Shown here: in pieces, positions 44,700 to 57,871 of the stretch | How positions within the stretch are numbered: position 1 is the first letter of the stretch | How the letters are laid out: the number at the start of each line of letters is the position of its first letter | Assembly: GCA_963682025.1 (NCBI GenBank) | Contig: OY821519.1 | Location: 251,424,858-251,488,857 of the forward strand | Source: Cordilura impudica | Lineage: Eukaryota > Arthropoda > Insecta > Diptera > Scathophagidae | Direction: 5' to 3' | Length of the DNA stretch: 64,000 nt | Made by a program: the position numbers and the translations under genes | Notes under the pieces: model-generated | Seen by the model: the letters and a program-made list of their open reading frames with translations, nothing else | Database searches by the model: none | What the model was told of the DNA's origin: nothing

Positions 44700-46201
44700 A
44701 ATATGTACATATATGTTCTTGATTCTTATAACAAGCGGAATTAAAATAGCTATGTCTCTTTGTCCGTTTGTGGAAATCACAATTACACTCTCAACTGCTT
44801 AATCAATAATAACCACTGCTTAACACTGTTCATAGATTTTAGCAAAGCATTTGATACTTTGTCACACTGTAACATAATAAAAATTTTGGAACGAAATGGA
44901 ATAAGAGGAGGATGTTTAAATTGGTTCAAAAACTATTTAGAATGCAGAAAATGTCGCGTCAAAATAAATGAAACGCTGAGCGAGGAAGTTTCTTCAAACT
45001 TTGGCGTACCACAGATATCAAAACTTGGACCAATTTTATATATCAATGGTTAATATATTGAAGGAAGTCACTACTTTCGCTTATGCAGACGACACAGCGA
45101 TTATCGTGGCGCATGAAAACTTGAAAACAGCTAGTGAAATCATGCAAAACCAGCTTGACATTGCAGCTTAATGGTGCCATGACAACGGTCTTGTAATAAA
45201 CGCAAAAAAAAAAACAAACTAATGCACATAAAACCACCTCACTTTCAACATAATAATATAAAACTAAAATTTCATGATTACAATCGTCTGCACAATTCAA
45301 ATATAACAACCTCGACAATACCGATACTTGTATCACACACATCGAAAAAGTAAGCACTTATAAATATTTGGGTATATATGTTGACCAAAACTTTAAATGC
45401 CTTACACACATACAACATCTTCAAAAAAAAAAAAAAAAACTACGTAAAACTGCTTACAGTTTATATCATTTAAGCCATTGCTCTATCTTTCATGTATTAA
45501 AACAGGCATACTTCTCTCTTGCCGAATCCTATATGAGGCATGGTATAACTGCATGGGGAAGCGCAACGTATTGTAGATCCCTTCTGCAAACACAAAACCA
45601 AATACTTAAAATACTGTGGAAAAACAAACAACGAAACAAAACATACACAACAACAGAGCAAACAACAACATGCCCAGCAACTACAATACTGTGCCTAACA
45701 ACGATAACAACAATATGATCAATAACAATATTAATAACAACAACACACCCAACAACAATATTAATAACTACAACAACATACGTTAAAACAACATCGCCAC
45801 TGATCTGCAGATACTGAACATTAAAAGTATTTACCTCACAAGACTAATAAATGAATTTTACGAAGACACCCGCTTTCTACAAGTGATCGATCACACCCAC
45901 AATACAAGACGCCGTGCTGATGGCAGATTTAAGGTGAATCGTCATCGCAACAATTACGGCAAAAACACTTTGGGAGTTATTTTACCCTCCACTTTTAATG
46001 AACTGCCCTTAGATTTAATTAATATCAATAATGTGAATAAAGGAAAATAATATTTAAAAAAACATTTCTTGTCCTCGCAATGAAAAGAAAAATATTATAT
46101 TAATTTAATGAAATTTCACACCCTACAGACAAGCTGAATGGCTTCGTGGGATTAGAATTAAGTTGAAATGTATATAAATTAAAAAAAAAAAAAAAAAAAA
46201 A
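44700..46201 (+). pseudogene. 5'-truncated LINE with RT and an Asn-rich tract
   Basis: The RT begins at about 44750 with LTLFIDFSKAFDTLSHCNII, then LNWFKNYLECRKCRVKI and FGVPQxSKLGPILYI. A frameshift near 45050 precedes the catalytic TTFAYADDTAIIVAHENL (box at about 45082-45093), followed by HDNGLVINAKKTKLMHIK and YKYLGIYVDQNFKCLTHI. The thumb continues at 45470-45620 (YSLYHLSHCSIFHVLKQAYF). 45640-45800 is an AAC/AAT-rich segment that reads in frame as an Asn-rich stretch of about 50 residues, such as NNNMINNNINNNN. The C-terminus, YLTRLINEFYEDTRFLQVID and PSTFNELPLDL, follows to about 46050. A 3' UTR and poly-A tail (46180-46201) close the element. It is CR1-like in its C-terminus; the clade was not verified. 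Confidence 0.85.
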
Positions 46202-46689
46202 TTGATCAGCTGGGTTGTGCATTTTAAGTGAAAATGATTCATTTACCCTGTCAACAGGTTGCTATTTAAAATTTATCTAAATCGAGATTTAAATGAAAAT
46301 GTAAGAAAAAACTCTTGAAAAATATGAATTTCCAAAAATGATAAAAGCTGAAGATTACGTCATACACATGTCTTCTCATCATATTTGCAAACACATTTGT
46401 TAGAAACAAAAGCCATTGAAGCAAATAAAGAAGGGAAAAAACTTTCTTTTTAGATGTGGAATGTACTTAAAAATAAGGTCACTAAATGCCAAAATTGCTC
46501 AAAATATCACTAGATGAAAGAAGAAATTTAATAAAATAACAACGTAGTATAAAAATATTTAACAACTTTTTCTTAAGCACAGAACAATGGTCTTTAAAAA
46601 TTTGTTCAAAGACCATTTTTTATTTAATGAATATAAAATAAATTAATAAATTTATAAAAATATTTTTTTTTTTTGCTAACAAATAATTT

Positions 46690-46755
46690 GAAGAGAAAAA
46701 CAAGTAAGAGTGTTAAATTCGGCAGTGCCGAATCTTTGATACCCTCCACCTCGGT
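46690..46755 (+). repeat. Short mini-me-type terminus
   Basis: 'caagtaagagtgttaaattc' and 'ggcagtgccgaatctttgat' followed by 'accctccacc' match a widespread dipteran repeat end whose other parts carry (GTCY)n. No further match was seen to the right. Confidence 0.4.
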
Positions 46756-49535
46756 TTGAGTCTTGATAATAAATGTAAATGAAAATGTAAACAATTTGTT
46801 AAACTTAATACCAAATTATTTCAGCAAATTCTTTGGGTTGGTTCTCGTCTTTTCTATTATTTCGGATTTATTTCGGTGTTTGCTTTTTGGTCATCGTGGT
46901 TGCTGATGGGCATGCATTTAGGTTATATACCTATATGCATGCGTTTCCGGTTATATGACATAACTTCTCGTTTAATTTAGTTTTTGCTAATTAAATAGCT
47001 CGCCCTAACCTATAGTTTCTTTTAACTGGCCAAATATTTCTTCATTGCGGCCATATAGGTCGGATGGAGTAACAATATAATAACCAAAAAAAATTCTCTC
47101 AATTTTTTTATATTAAAATATTGCCATATTTGGAAAACATAGAGAATAAATTTATAATAATAAATATTCAAATTAGGGATGCCAAACGCAAAAAAACCAA
47201 ATGTTCCAAACATTTTAAATAAAATAATTTGTTCTCTTTATTTTCTGAAAAACTTCAAATTTTCATCCAAAAAAAATTGTGAACATTTATATATAAATAA
47301 CATTCTCATCAAATTGCGTTTATTTATGTAACAGTTTTTATGTTCGCAATTCTTAAATATCATTTGACGTTTTCTAAAATTCATTGAATTTAAATTAATG
47401 TTTTCTGTAGTGTGATTCTGTAAATTTCAACGATCCGATAATCGCAAAATATATCGACAGCTATTGTTGTTTGCACTAAGGATTAAGTGATTCACTAAGT
47501 ACATACATCTTAACGACAGTCAACAAAACTATTTTTCTATTTATTTAAATTGTAAACGAGTGGCATCTCTGTCAAAATAAGCGAAAAATACAAAGAAGAA
47601 TAGAAAAAACAAATTACTTCGTGTTTGACAGAATGATTTTATGTTTATGTTTAATATCTCTATTTTTTTTTTACTAATATTTCTGTGTATTTATTTGAAA
47701 ATGAAATAATGAATTGAATATGCTATTTAATTTTTTTATTTATATAAAAAAGTTTTTTAATTAAAGCAAAATATTTTCACTATTTTATGATTTTTATTTA
47801 TGTATGACGACATTTCAACCTAAAAATTCAAGTTTTTATCGATTGAATAAACAACTCAAAAATGGTTGTCGTTTAGATAACAACAACAGCTGAGTTTAAC
47901 AATAGCGAATATCGTTTAAAAATTTTACTGATAATTTTGCTATTTTCTTCTTTTTAACGATTCGACTATCGTTAAAAGAAGTTACTGAATTGCGATACTG
48001 AAAAGCTATTAATTTCTCCTGAATGTCAATATTTTTTTTAAATGTAAATATTTTTTAAATGTAAACACAAGTATTTGGCGTTTTTTTTTTTTGAATTTCA
48101 ATTTGTGTTTAACGAATAAAATTTATGTATTAAAGATGCAATTGATGTCTTCTAAATTTTAAAATTATAATTTCCGACGTTTTGATATGATTTTCTGAAA
48201 TTCAATTAATTGTAATTTATAATTGGAAATTTTTAATTCCAGTTTTTAGAGTTGATATTTTCTTAAATTTGAATGGAAAATTTAAAAAGTGCAATTTTGT
48301 ATTTATGTGAATAATAATGCTTTAGTAAATATAAACAATTTTTAAAAATTAGATATAGTCGCAATCAGATATTTTGTAGGTAAAGCAGAATAATAATTCT
48401 ATATAACTATGTAGAACTGTTTTGAAAGCAAAAAACTCATTGATGAACTCGGTAACTCTATTTTGTAAAGACAACAAAAAGTTAATATGCCAAACTTATG
48501 TTCATATTTGTAAAAGAAACGTATGAAATAAAAGATCAGCCCGTGTATACTCTTAACATTGTTCTGTATGATATCTATTTGAAAATATTGACATTCATGT
48601 TAAAATAGATATAACAATTGCAAAGCTAATTAGAACAAACAAAAATTGTGGCGCCATCTACTGTGGCATAGTCACGCTGAGCAAGATGAAGTGACACTCT
48701 GTTAATGCAAAAGAAATGTATTTTTCCCACAACAAAATATTGCAGAATTTTATGTAAATAAAATAATATACCGATTTATTTCTAACATGCAGTTATTATG
48801 TATAAACATATATAGAATATATGTATATTATTTGTATTATTTAATATGTGTATGTATGTATGTATATGTAAATATTACACACAAAAAATACAACATCAAA
48901 CGTTATTTTTGTGTTTTTCTCTTTAAATAAATTAATACATAAAAATTTTTTTTTTGCTAAATTTACATTGTTTTGTTTTTATTAACAACTAGGTATTTTA
49001 GCATTTTTTGCTTTAGATGCTGGTGAATTTGTACTCCCTTTATATTAACTCGTAGTGTCCGCTTGTCGAAAAAATTTTGGATCGATTTGAACCCCTTTCC
49101 CGTGACCCAATCGATCGGGCAGGGTCGTGGCAATGACAGAAATGATGTAGTAAATTTTTTTAGTGATGCCAAAACAATGGAAACTTTAAAATTTTTCTAC
49201 CAGAGTTGATAAAAAAATGTACAAAGGGTTAGTTTTTATTATATTATTACCACAACGACCACAAAAACAACAAGTCCAGCTATGAAAACAACACAACATT
49301 TAGAATAACAAGAACAATATAGAAACATCATATTTTTAATTTTTTTTTACATTTTCTGAGATTTCCCTGGACCTGTTCCACCGATGATTTTTGAAATAGA
49401 AATCTTCCCATGAATTTGGAGAATCATTCTCACTAAAAATGATCACCTTAGCTATCCTATTGAGGGCGTGATCGTGACAAGAACAACATAGAAAATTATA
49501 TTTTTTCAAGACTTTTTTTAGTTCTTCATTCAAAT
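46756..49535. other. AT-rich intergenic stretch
   Basis: No element or gene was named. An (ATGT)n run lies at about 48845-48868. Two GC-richer minus-strand open frames (48963-49172, 69 codons; 49336-49533, 65 codons) have no recognised motif; they may be old element or coding DNA, but nothing supports a function. Confidence 0.4.
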
Positions 49536-49539
49536 CTCG

Positions 49540-49795
49540 GGCCCTAATCGACTGATTTGGACGATTCAGGATGTTAGTGAATCATTTTTTATGTCAGCGA
49601 GCACCCTAGCTGCCGATTGATGCCGCCATCGTGATTTCCACAGACAGACAGACGGACACCGCTATATCAACTCCGGTTCTTATAAGGATCAAAAATATAT
49701 ATATTTTATGGGGTCCAAAATTTTTTTTCTAATTATTACAAACGGAATGACAAACTTATATATACCCTCTGCACACTGGAGTGGAGGGTATAATA
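49540..49795 (-). repeat. Mini-me-like repeat, copy 3
   Basis: Read on the minus strand it starts 'tataccctccactccagtgt'. It then carries 'aagtttgtcattccgtttgt', an (AT)n run (49694-49705), and a (GTCY)n block ('gtccgtctgtctgtctgtgg', 49640-49659). This combination of (TA)n and (GTCY)n blocks is the published hallmark of mini-me elements. It belongs to a different subfamily from copies 1 and 2. Confidence 0.7.
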
Positions 49796-50520
49796 ATAAA
49801 TTGTCCCAATGTTATGTTTCTTGTTTAAACACACTTTGCGAGACGTCAGAGCGCCTCCATGCGCAGAGGATTTTAACTTTGTCTGCGTGATAGTGTAATC
49901 CTTTGTTTTATCATTCTTGGGATATTTCTGTTGTTTTTGTTATTGTTGTTAATCTAAAATTTGTAATCTGTAAGCGTTAGATGCAATTGTTGTTGTTGCT
50001 GCGGCCGTTTTACTGCCTTATACTCCACGCGGCATATTAGTTTGGGCTGGTATTGGCACTTTTTTTTAAAGTTATCCCGAATTAAATACAAAAAATCGCC
50101 AATATGAAAAAAAAATAATAATGAAAAAGTTAAATTGATAAAAATGTACCAACTTGTTTATAAAAAATTAAATAATTATTTATAGATTTCCTGAAAAATA
50201 AAAATTAATCAGAAAAATCCATTTTTCTTTTAAGAACTCTTAATTTGAACTTATAGAAAATGGCTGTTATTTCAAAATATTTCCAATTTTTCTAGTTTAA
50301 ATGTTTGTTATAAACATTATCATTTTGATGAATTCAAGAAATTTATTTTGTAGAAAAATGCTCAGATTAGAAACCTTAATATTTAATATTTGTCAGATTG
50401 TAATATCTTTCCTATAAAATCGCCGCAGATCTAAAAAAGTTAATATAAAATTATTTTCCGGAAACTTGACAAAAAATTCACTAGGGATGACAACTTTTGC
50501 ATTAAAACAGTATAGAAATA
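49796..50520. other. AT-rich stretch without recognised gene
   Basis: Short GTT-rich runs (about 49930-49995) only. Nothing supportable. Confidence 0.4.
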
Positions 50521-50805
50521 CGAGGGTTGTCCCTGAACAAAGCGAGCTGACAAAGAAAACACAACAAATTTGGGAAAATTTTTCTTAATTTCTCATCATA
50601 ACCTTCTTTTAACTCGATACATTTTTACCTCCACATTCAATAGCTTCGATACCCTGCTTATAGTTAGAACTGTCTAGCTCCATAAAACAGCAATTAACTG
50701 CAGACTCCACCTCTTCATGGTTGGCAAATGTTTTACCAGCGAACCATTTTTGGAATAGAAAATAATCCGAGTGAGTTATATCTGCTACGTGGTACATATC
50801 TTATT
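50521..50805 (-). pseudogene. Mariner transposase relic B (C-terminal part)
   Basis: Minus-strand protein DITHSDYFLFQKWFAGKTF with ANHEEVESAVNCCFMEL and YKQGIEAIE matches the last third of mariner transposases (the DLAPSDYFLF..KWLAGKRF..NEEV region); here the catalytic Asp context is DITHSDY. The 3' end 'cgagggttgtccctgaac' follows a TA at 50519-50520, as expected for a mariner terminus. The N-terminal two thirds are missing. Confidence 0.8.
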
Positions 50806-52404
50806 GGAACAATTGTGAACAATAGACATATGTATAAAGGTGTCCATTGTATGTATACGATAGAGAAATAAAAACGGATAAATTCATTGAACATTTTAAG
50901 TAAATCAATTTATAATTCTAAGTGTGACTTAATTAAATATGTCTCCAACTCATTTAGTATCGTGGTAACTTTCATGCGGTTCGGATGTGTTTGACGTCAG
51001 ATTATTTTCGTGATTTTAATTAAATTGTTTTTAACAGTTTTGAGTGAATGTGGTATAATTATAAGTAAAGAATATAATCTTAAATTTAAAATATAAAATA
51101 AGTGTTTTCTTAAAAAAAAAAAAGAAAAGTTTAATATGTACAATGGTAATAAAATCTGTATTAAATTTGCCAAAAGAAAAAAAAATTGTCTCTCTGTACA
51201 TCACATCATTTTAGTGTTTACAGTTAATGAAGAGGAGCAGCGCTGCTCTGCTGCATTCTCTTGCTTTGTTATCTATTTTCTGTTATTATTGTTGTTCGGT
51301 TTAGTAAAATGTAAAAGCAACGTTAGTTATTCGCATGCGCAATCGTTTTATATGGCGTGATTGATTTTTTTTTATAACACATGTAAGAGACAAAATAAAA
51401 GAGTGCCAATAAGTATAGATAAAAATTTAAAGAGAAGTTACAGAAAAGTTAAAGTTAAAGAGAATTTTAATTTAAATAATAATATTTAAATAATAATAAA
51501 ATACAGATTTTTACATATGATAGTGATATAAAAATGATAGTGATTATTAAATTTAATAAATTTTCAATTAAAATAAATTTTTAATTCCTGCTGTATAAAA
51601 AATTGGAAGGCATTATAAAAAATGATAGAAGGTGAGTTTTTCTTTGCATTTAAAATTTAAAACCTTTAGTATATATGGTAACATTATACCAATTATTATA
51701 ATTTATATAACAGCTAAAGGATTTTTAACTTATTTTGGGGATAAATTTCGTTTTAGCATAGAATTCTAAGTTCTCATGTATTTAATTTGTGGCTTTTTTA
51801 TTACAAATAATCTGATTTTGCAATATCACTTATATTATTTTATTGTGGTAAAAAGTTGAATATAAATAATTTTAAAAGTAAAAATATTTTAAAGCAAATT
51901 CAGTACTTTTCGCTTCTAGTCGCAACCCTAAGTAAGGACCATATATAATATTAATATACTGGCATACAATATAATATTAATATACTACTCACTTTTTACT
52001 TGTTTCCACTAAATATTGAATTGCTAGTATATTTTCAAAGCTTTGCATAAATAAAAATTCATAAAAGAGTTACAATTTTTTAATTTGATTTTCATTGTTA
52101 TAATTAAATCTTTTTGCACATTTCTGCTGTAATAACCTTAACTCATTTTAATCACTTCTAAACGTGATGACAATACCATAAAATGACCATATATTCACAC
52201 GCATATATAAAAATAAAAATATAAAAAAATTAATTACATTTACTTATTACCAACACTAACAACTTAAAGCAACAGTACATTGCACAATGGGCTGACATGA
52301 CAAAAAGAAAAAAAAAACAAATATTTAATTTTAAGACTTCTACAAAGAGGGAAGAAAGTTTTTCTAGACACGTTTTCATTCCATAATCAACTGTGTGACT
52401 ATTA
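50806..52404. other. AT-rich intergenic stretch
   Basis: No gene was recognised. A 74-codon open frame at 51136-51360 has a hydrophobic middle (FVIYFLLLLLFGLV) but no homologous motif, and it lies next to an A-run. Confidence 0.4.
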
Positions 52405-52510
52405 GAACCCAGCAGAGATTGCTGGGGCGCATTTTAAGATATATCTCTAGGACGGACAGACGGATGAACGGACACCGCTAAATCGACTCAGAAAGTCATT
52501 ATGAAAATCT
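52405..52510 (-). repeat. Mini-me-like fragment, copy 4
   Basis: Contains 'aggacggacagacggatgaa' (a (GTCY)n block in reverse complement) and 'caccgctaaatcgactcag', matching the core of the copy at 49540-49795. The ends were not resolved. Confidence 0.5.
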
Positions 52511-52589
52511 CTAATTAATAAAAAAGTTCCATTGTCTGAGTTTTTTTTAATGAATTTCCTGAAAAATTAAAAAATACTAATTTCTTTGA

Positions 52590-54170
52590 ATATTCGAAAC
52601 TCTTCTCTAATTGAATGAAAACAATTCATTAGTAAACATTTCTTATTTATTTTTGGTTGCAATAATTTAATGGAAGAACCATCCAATCATAAAATGTGAG
52701 TTCCATTGGTTGAATTTTTTTCCTACAAAAAGTTCTTTGTGCATCAAATTTCATCCGTTTAATGAAAAGTTCATGAATATCACGAAGAAATTACTTATAG
52801 TGTATCTGGGATCTTGGTGTCGTTTCTTTTGGCTTTAACAAGGACACTTTTCGATGTCCACTATTATTCCTCATTAATATGCATTAGAATTCTGGTTATG
52901 GAATTTTTCATTAAATTTGTGTTAGTAACCAAAAACGTTTTTTAAAATTAAGTGTCCTTAGTTTAATGAAACTTTCATTAATTTAAAGAAAAAAATTAAT
53001 TCACTAATTTAGACTTTCAATATATGATAATAATGAATTATTTTCGTAAATCATAATTGTCAGAACTGCAATAAAATTTTCGTTAAGTTTCATTAATTTA
53101 ATGAAATGTTTAATTGATTTATTGAAAAAAAAGACTGCAGAAATTTTCTTAAATGTACCATTGATGACTATAAAAAGAAGCACGAATTTAGTGATGTATT
53201 TCTTTCATTAATTGTTTGAAAAATGTTGTTAAGTAAACGATACAATGTTTCTGCAATATTTTTCAAATGTCTCAAAATTTATAAACTTTCGTCAATTCCA
53301 TGAAAATTTCCATTAGTTTTATGAAAAACTTCATTAATTTTAATAAAGGGGTCATTAGTTCAAAGGAAAAAGTTTTTAAAGACTTTTTGAATGTGTCATT
53401 GATGACTATGAAACTTTTCATTAATTCGACGAAGTGTGACATTGAATATAATTGATGGACACACTACTGTAATGAGTGGTTTCATTCATTAATTATATGT
53501 ACAATTTGATTAATTAAATATTATGTTCATATAATTAAAACGATATAATTTGATTAATACTGTCTCGTTTTGCACAAAATTTATGGACTTTCATTAATTA
53601 TATGAAATATTTCTTAGTTATGTAAAAAGTTTCATTAATATTATGAAAAAAAAAATCTTTTCAGAAATTCTTTCAAATGTGTCATTTATGAATATGAAGC
53701 ATTTATTTATTAATACTGTGACATTGAGTACTGTTCAAAGATTCACAAATTTTATAAAAAATTCTTTTATTATTTAAATGAAAATTTTCCTTTAGAAAAT
53801 TTTTTATTCATTCAATTATTTAAATTAATTGCATTAAACAACAATTTATTTTTATAATACTATCCCAATTTACAAAAAATTATGAACATTCAATAATTCT
53901 ACACAAATTTCAATTATTCTATGTTATAGTTTCTTTGATTCTGCGAAAATAAACCCTCTACAGATATTAATAAATTAATTGTTTTCATTAATCTAAGAAA
54001 TTTTATGATATTGACGCAATATTAACAAAAGTGATGTGATATTGAATACTATTAAATGATTCACAAATTTAATGAAAAGCTTATTTCTAAAGAATCTTCC
54101 GTGAAGCCTTAAACACTCTCAATCAATCTTTTATTTTAGCGTGTCTTCATAAATATTTAAAATAGAATCG
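52590..54170. repeat. Degenerate AT-rich repeat rich in TTCATTAATTT/AATGAAA motifs
   Basis: Loose repetition of 'cattaatt' and 'atgaaa' motifs. A longer block, 'aaatgt(a/g)(c/t)cattgatgacta', recurs at about 53150, 53392 and 53675, suggesting a higher-order unit of about 240-280 bp. Highly diverged. It is adjacent to the 57-bp satellite but has a different unit. Confidence 0.5.
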
Positions 54171-54179
54171 TTTTTGGAA

Positions 54180-56465
54180 AGTATAAGAGAATTGCTCCAA
54201 TATTTCGGATTGAATTAGACAAAAATTGAAGTTTACATAAAAATCCTTGACCGATTAACTATTAAGTATTGATAAAAAAAAATATTGCATGATTTATTAT
54301 AACAAAATTGTTTCAATAATAATGATTAATTCATTATCGCGGATTGATTAAGACAAATAATGAAGTCTTTCTGAAATTATGATATAAATCCATCATTGAT
54401 TTAATATTAATAATTATTTGAGACAAACTATTGCACGGTTGATTGAAAAAGAAATTGTTTCAATATTAAAGATTATAAAATGAAAAAAAATAAAATAAAG
54501 ATTGATCCAACATTAAATATTGATGAGGGCAAATAAAGGCTTTATAAAATTAAAATTGATTCAATATTAAGTTTTGTGTTAGACAAACATTGAGTATTTT
54601 ATGAAACTTTAGTTGATTCAATGATAATAATTAATGAAGAAAAATATTGTGGGTTTTTTAAAGCTATGATTGATTCAATATTAGAGACTGATAAGGGCAG
54701 ATATTGAAAGTTTCAAAAAACTGTGACTGATTCAATAATAAGGACTGATTAAATTATTTATAAAGCGCTTTGTAAAACAACGAATTTTTTGTTAGTAGTA
54801 TTGAAGACTTCACAAAACCACAATTAATTCAATATTGAAGATTGAATAAGAAAAATATAAAAGGCTTTCTAAAACAACAACCATAATAACTAATTAAATT
54901 AGATATTGAAGGCTTTGTTGCACAAATATGTAGTTATTCAATACCAAAATTGATTAAGGTAAATATTGAAGGGTATGTAAAATTATGATTATTTAAAAAT
55001 CATGTATCTATTAAGATTTACAATAGATTCAGTACTGGGAGTAGATTCAGTTAAATATCGAAGTCTTTACAAAACCTTGTTTGGTTTAAAATAAATATTG
55101 AATAAGGAAGATATTGAAATCTTTTTAATTTAGTTAAAAGAATGGATTGAGACAAATATAGAAGGCTCTACAAATTCACGATTTAATAAATATTAAAGAT
55201 TAATTAAGGGAAGTATTGAAGGATTTATCAAACCATGATTTGATAGTATGGATTTGTGAAGGAAATGATTGAAGGATTTATAAAATCAAAATTTTTTAAT
55301 ATTATGACTATTACGCCAAATCCTCAAAGCTTTATAAAACAAACATTGATTCAACATAAAGATTGGGTAAGGAGAGTATTGAGAAATTTATAAAACCATA
55401 ACGGATTCAGTATTGCAAATTGATTAAGGAAAATGTAGACGACTTTATAAAACCAGTATTTGTTTAATATCAGTATTAGTAATTGATTAAGAAAAATCAT
55501 AGAGCTTTATAAAACTATGATTTATTCAATATTATACACTGATTATAGCATATATTCAGCGTATTATAAATCACAATCATTGATTTCATATTTGTGATTT
55601 ATTAAGAAAAAATTTTGCGATTTGCAAAACTATAATTTGTTCAATATTAAGAATTGATTAAAACAAATATTGAAGACTTTATAAAAGAAAGATTTATCCA
55701 CTATGAGGGATTGACTAGTGCAAATATTGAAGTCATTACAGGCTTTATAAAACCTGGATTGATGTGCTATTAAGGATTGAGGAAAGTAAATATTGAATGA
55801 AAGCTTTACATAAACTGGATTAAGGGAAATAATTTAGTGATAATTTAGTGCTAAGGAATAATTTTGACTAAATATTGGACGATTTGTAAAACTAAGAATT
55901 TTTTTTTAATTAAAAATTGATTAATGCAATTATTAATGGCGTTAACAAGCAAAGATTTATTCAATATTAAGGATTAATTGAGGCAAATAATAACATCTCT
56001 ATTAAACCATCAATGTTTCAGTATTTATGATAACTAAGGGCAAATATTGATTGCTTTGTAAACCCTCGATTGATGTATTATTAAAAATTGAGGAAACTAA
56101 ATATTGAAAGCCTTATAAAATCTCGATATTATGTAATGATTAAAGGAAATATTGATGGCTTTATAAAACGACGATTATTATGGAGTGATTAAAGCAAGTG
56201 ATAAGGATTAATGATAAGGATAAGGATTAATTTTCACAAAATAATGGGCCATTTGTAAAACTAAAGTTTGTTCAGTAGTAAAAATTGATTAATGCAAATA
56301 TTGAGGGCCAAACGAGGACTGATTCAATATTAGGTATTAATTGAGGCAAATACTAAAGTCGTTATTAAATTACGACTGTTTCAGTATTAATGATAAACTT
56401 GGGTAAATATTGAAGGCTTTATAAAACCTTGATTGGCTTATTATCAAGGAGTGATGAAAGTAACT
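54180..56465 (+). repeat. 57-bp satellite, array 2 (~2.3 kb)
   Basis: Same family as 43835-44590, with repeated 'gattcaatattaa', 'gattgattaag', 'caaatattgaag' and 'ctttataaaac' blocks. Units are strongly diverged, with indels. Near 55850-56460 the array shows variant units ('gaggcaaataataac', 'gataactaagggcaaat'). Confidence 0.75.
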
Positions 56466-56469
56466 GAAA

Positions 56470-57310
56470 GTAAGAAATTCGCTATCTCAGCCGATGCCTT
56501 CCTGTTTTCTCTGGCTTTCATCTGGAAAACTCACTTAACACTAATGCTTTAACTGTCCCATTAATATTCTTTGCCATTTTTGTGGTTCTTTTGATAAACC
56601 AAAAAACACCATTCCAGACCCAAAGTTAAGCAGCAGCCACATAGAAGTTGTGGTGTATATAAAGCAGTCATGGTATGTGCCATAAATATTTTGCGAAAAA
56701 TAACATTTATATATTTTTATATAAAAAAAAAACGGAGGTAAAAATTTAACATCTATACTAACTATAACCATAAAAAAGCAGAGATTTTTTACTACTGCTA
56801 CAATTGCTGGCGCTCACTGCCACCACTACAAAATAAACTGCTTGAATAAAATAGTGTAAATCCTATTAAACATGCTGTAAATATATATAAACCCTGCTTT
56901 GTATGTGTGCGTTGGAGGGAAAGTTCATAGAAGAAAAAAAAGGAAAACGATATAAACGGATTTAAAACTTGATTTATTAAAAAATATTATTCATAAGTTA
57001 CGAAAAAGAGATTTTTATAGGAAAAAGGATCTGAAAAAAGGACTTATAGTTTGAACTTTTTTTTTTTATATATGAGGAAAAAATAAGGCTAATAATATTG
57101 AAAGGGAAGCTTATGTGACTCGAAGACTTGACCAAAAAATATAAAAATTAATTAAAATATTTATAGAAATATTATCACCCAATTCATATAAAGTGTTGTG
57201 GCTAGGGGCAAATTGACAAATATTTGGCTCTGCAGCTTTCAGTTTTCAGATATAAGCGATTTCATATTTCCCGCCAAAATCTTATATATTTCAATAAATT
57301 TCCTTTAGGT
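56470..57310. other. Unassigned stretch
   Basis: 56480-56680 is less AT-rich and non-repetitive ('ctcagccgatgccttcctgt'), but no coding motif was recognised on either strand. Confidence 0.35.
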
Positions 57311-57319
57311 CAGTGTTAC

Positions 57320-57375
57320 ACGTTCAATATACATATATTGTGATATTTGTATCGCGGTCAATATATTTTGAACGT
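57320..57375. repeat. Imperfect hairpin
   Basis: 'acgttcaatata' at 57320-57331 pairs with 'tatattttgaacgt' at 57362-57375. It lies just before another inverted repeat. Confidence 0.55.
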
Positions 57376-57405
57376 AAAACAGTGCCCTTATGCCACTTAT
57401 GCCAG

Positions 57406-57469
57406 CCATACACGACACAAGTTCAGTGCTCAAGTCCAGCACTGTACAGTGCATTTGTGTAATGTATGG
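57406..57469. repeat. 64-bp inverted repeat, possible hairpin
   Basis: The left arm begins 'ccatacacgacacaag' and continues 'ttcagtgct' (to 57430). The right arm, 57438-57469, is 'agcactgtacagtgcatttg' followed by 'tgtaatgtatgg'. Pairing is good apart from small bulges. Confidence 0.6.
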
Positions 57470-57563
57470 GGGTGTTTGCACTATGGTATGCTTTTTCGAA
57501 AAAAAAATCCGATGAAATTCATCGGACTGTCATAAAGTCGTACCAACATTATTTCTGCATACG

Positions 57564-57871
57564 TAGGCCATTTACACCATCACACTCAAGTCTTATGAAA
57601 ACAGCTCTTTAGAATAACAAGCAAATTTAATTTGAAACTTATATTTTATTTCCACTTTCTTTGTTTTTTTTAACCTTTTTTTTAATATTACTAAAACAAC
57701 AACCCTGGTCCGAAGTCAAGTTTTTAGAAATGTTTCTAAAACCATCGGACTTCGAAAATAAAATCCTACAGACTGTCAATTTCATAACATAAGCATTTTA
57801 CATAATATGACTTTTTCATAATACTCGACTTTTTGACAGGTCGTATTACAAAGTGTGTAAACTGGCCTTTA
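57564..57871. mobile_element. Candidate MITE with AGGCCAxTTTACAC termini
   Basis: The left end 'taggccatttacac' (57564) and the right end 'gtgtaaactggccttta' (57854-57871) are inverted, with weaker inverted similarity inward ('agtcttatgaaaa' vs 'ttttcataatact'). The length is about 308 bp and there is no ORF. The flanks do not show a clear target duplication. Confidence 0.4.

Noticed and set aside
48963..49533. Two minus-strand frames of 69 and 65 codons in less AT-rich DNA
   Set aside because: No motif, splice context or neighbouring exon could be recognised; not enough to call a gene.
51136..51360. 74-codon frame with a hydrophobic segment
   Set aside because: It is short, next to an A-run, with no homologous motif or gene context.
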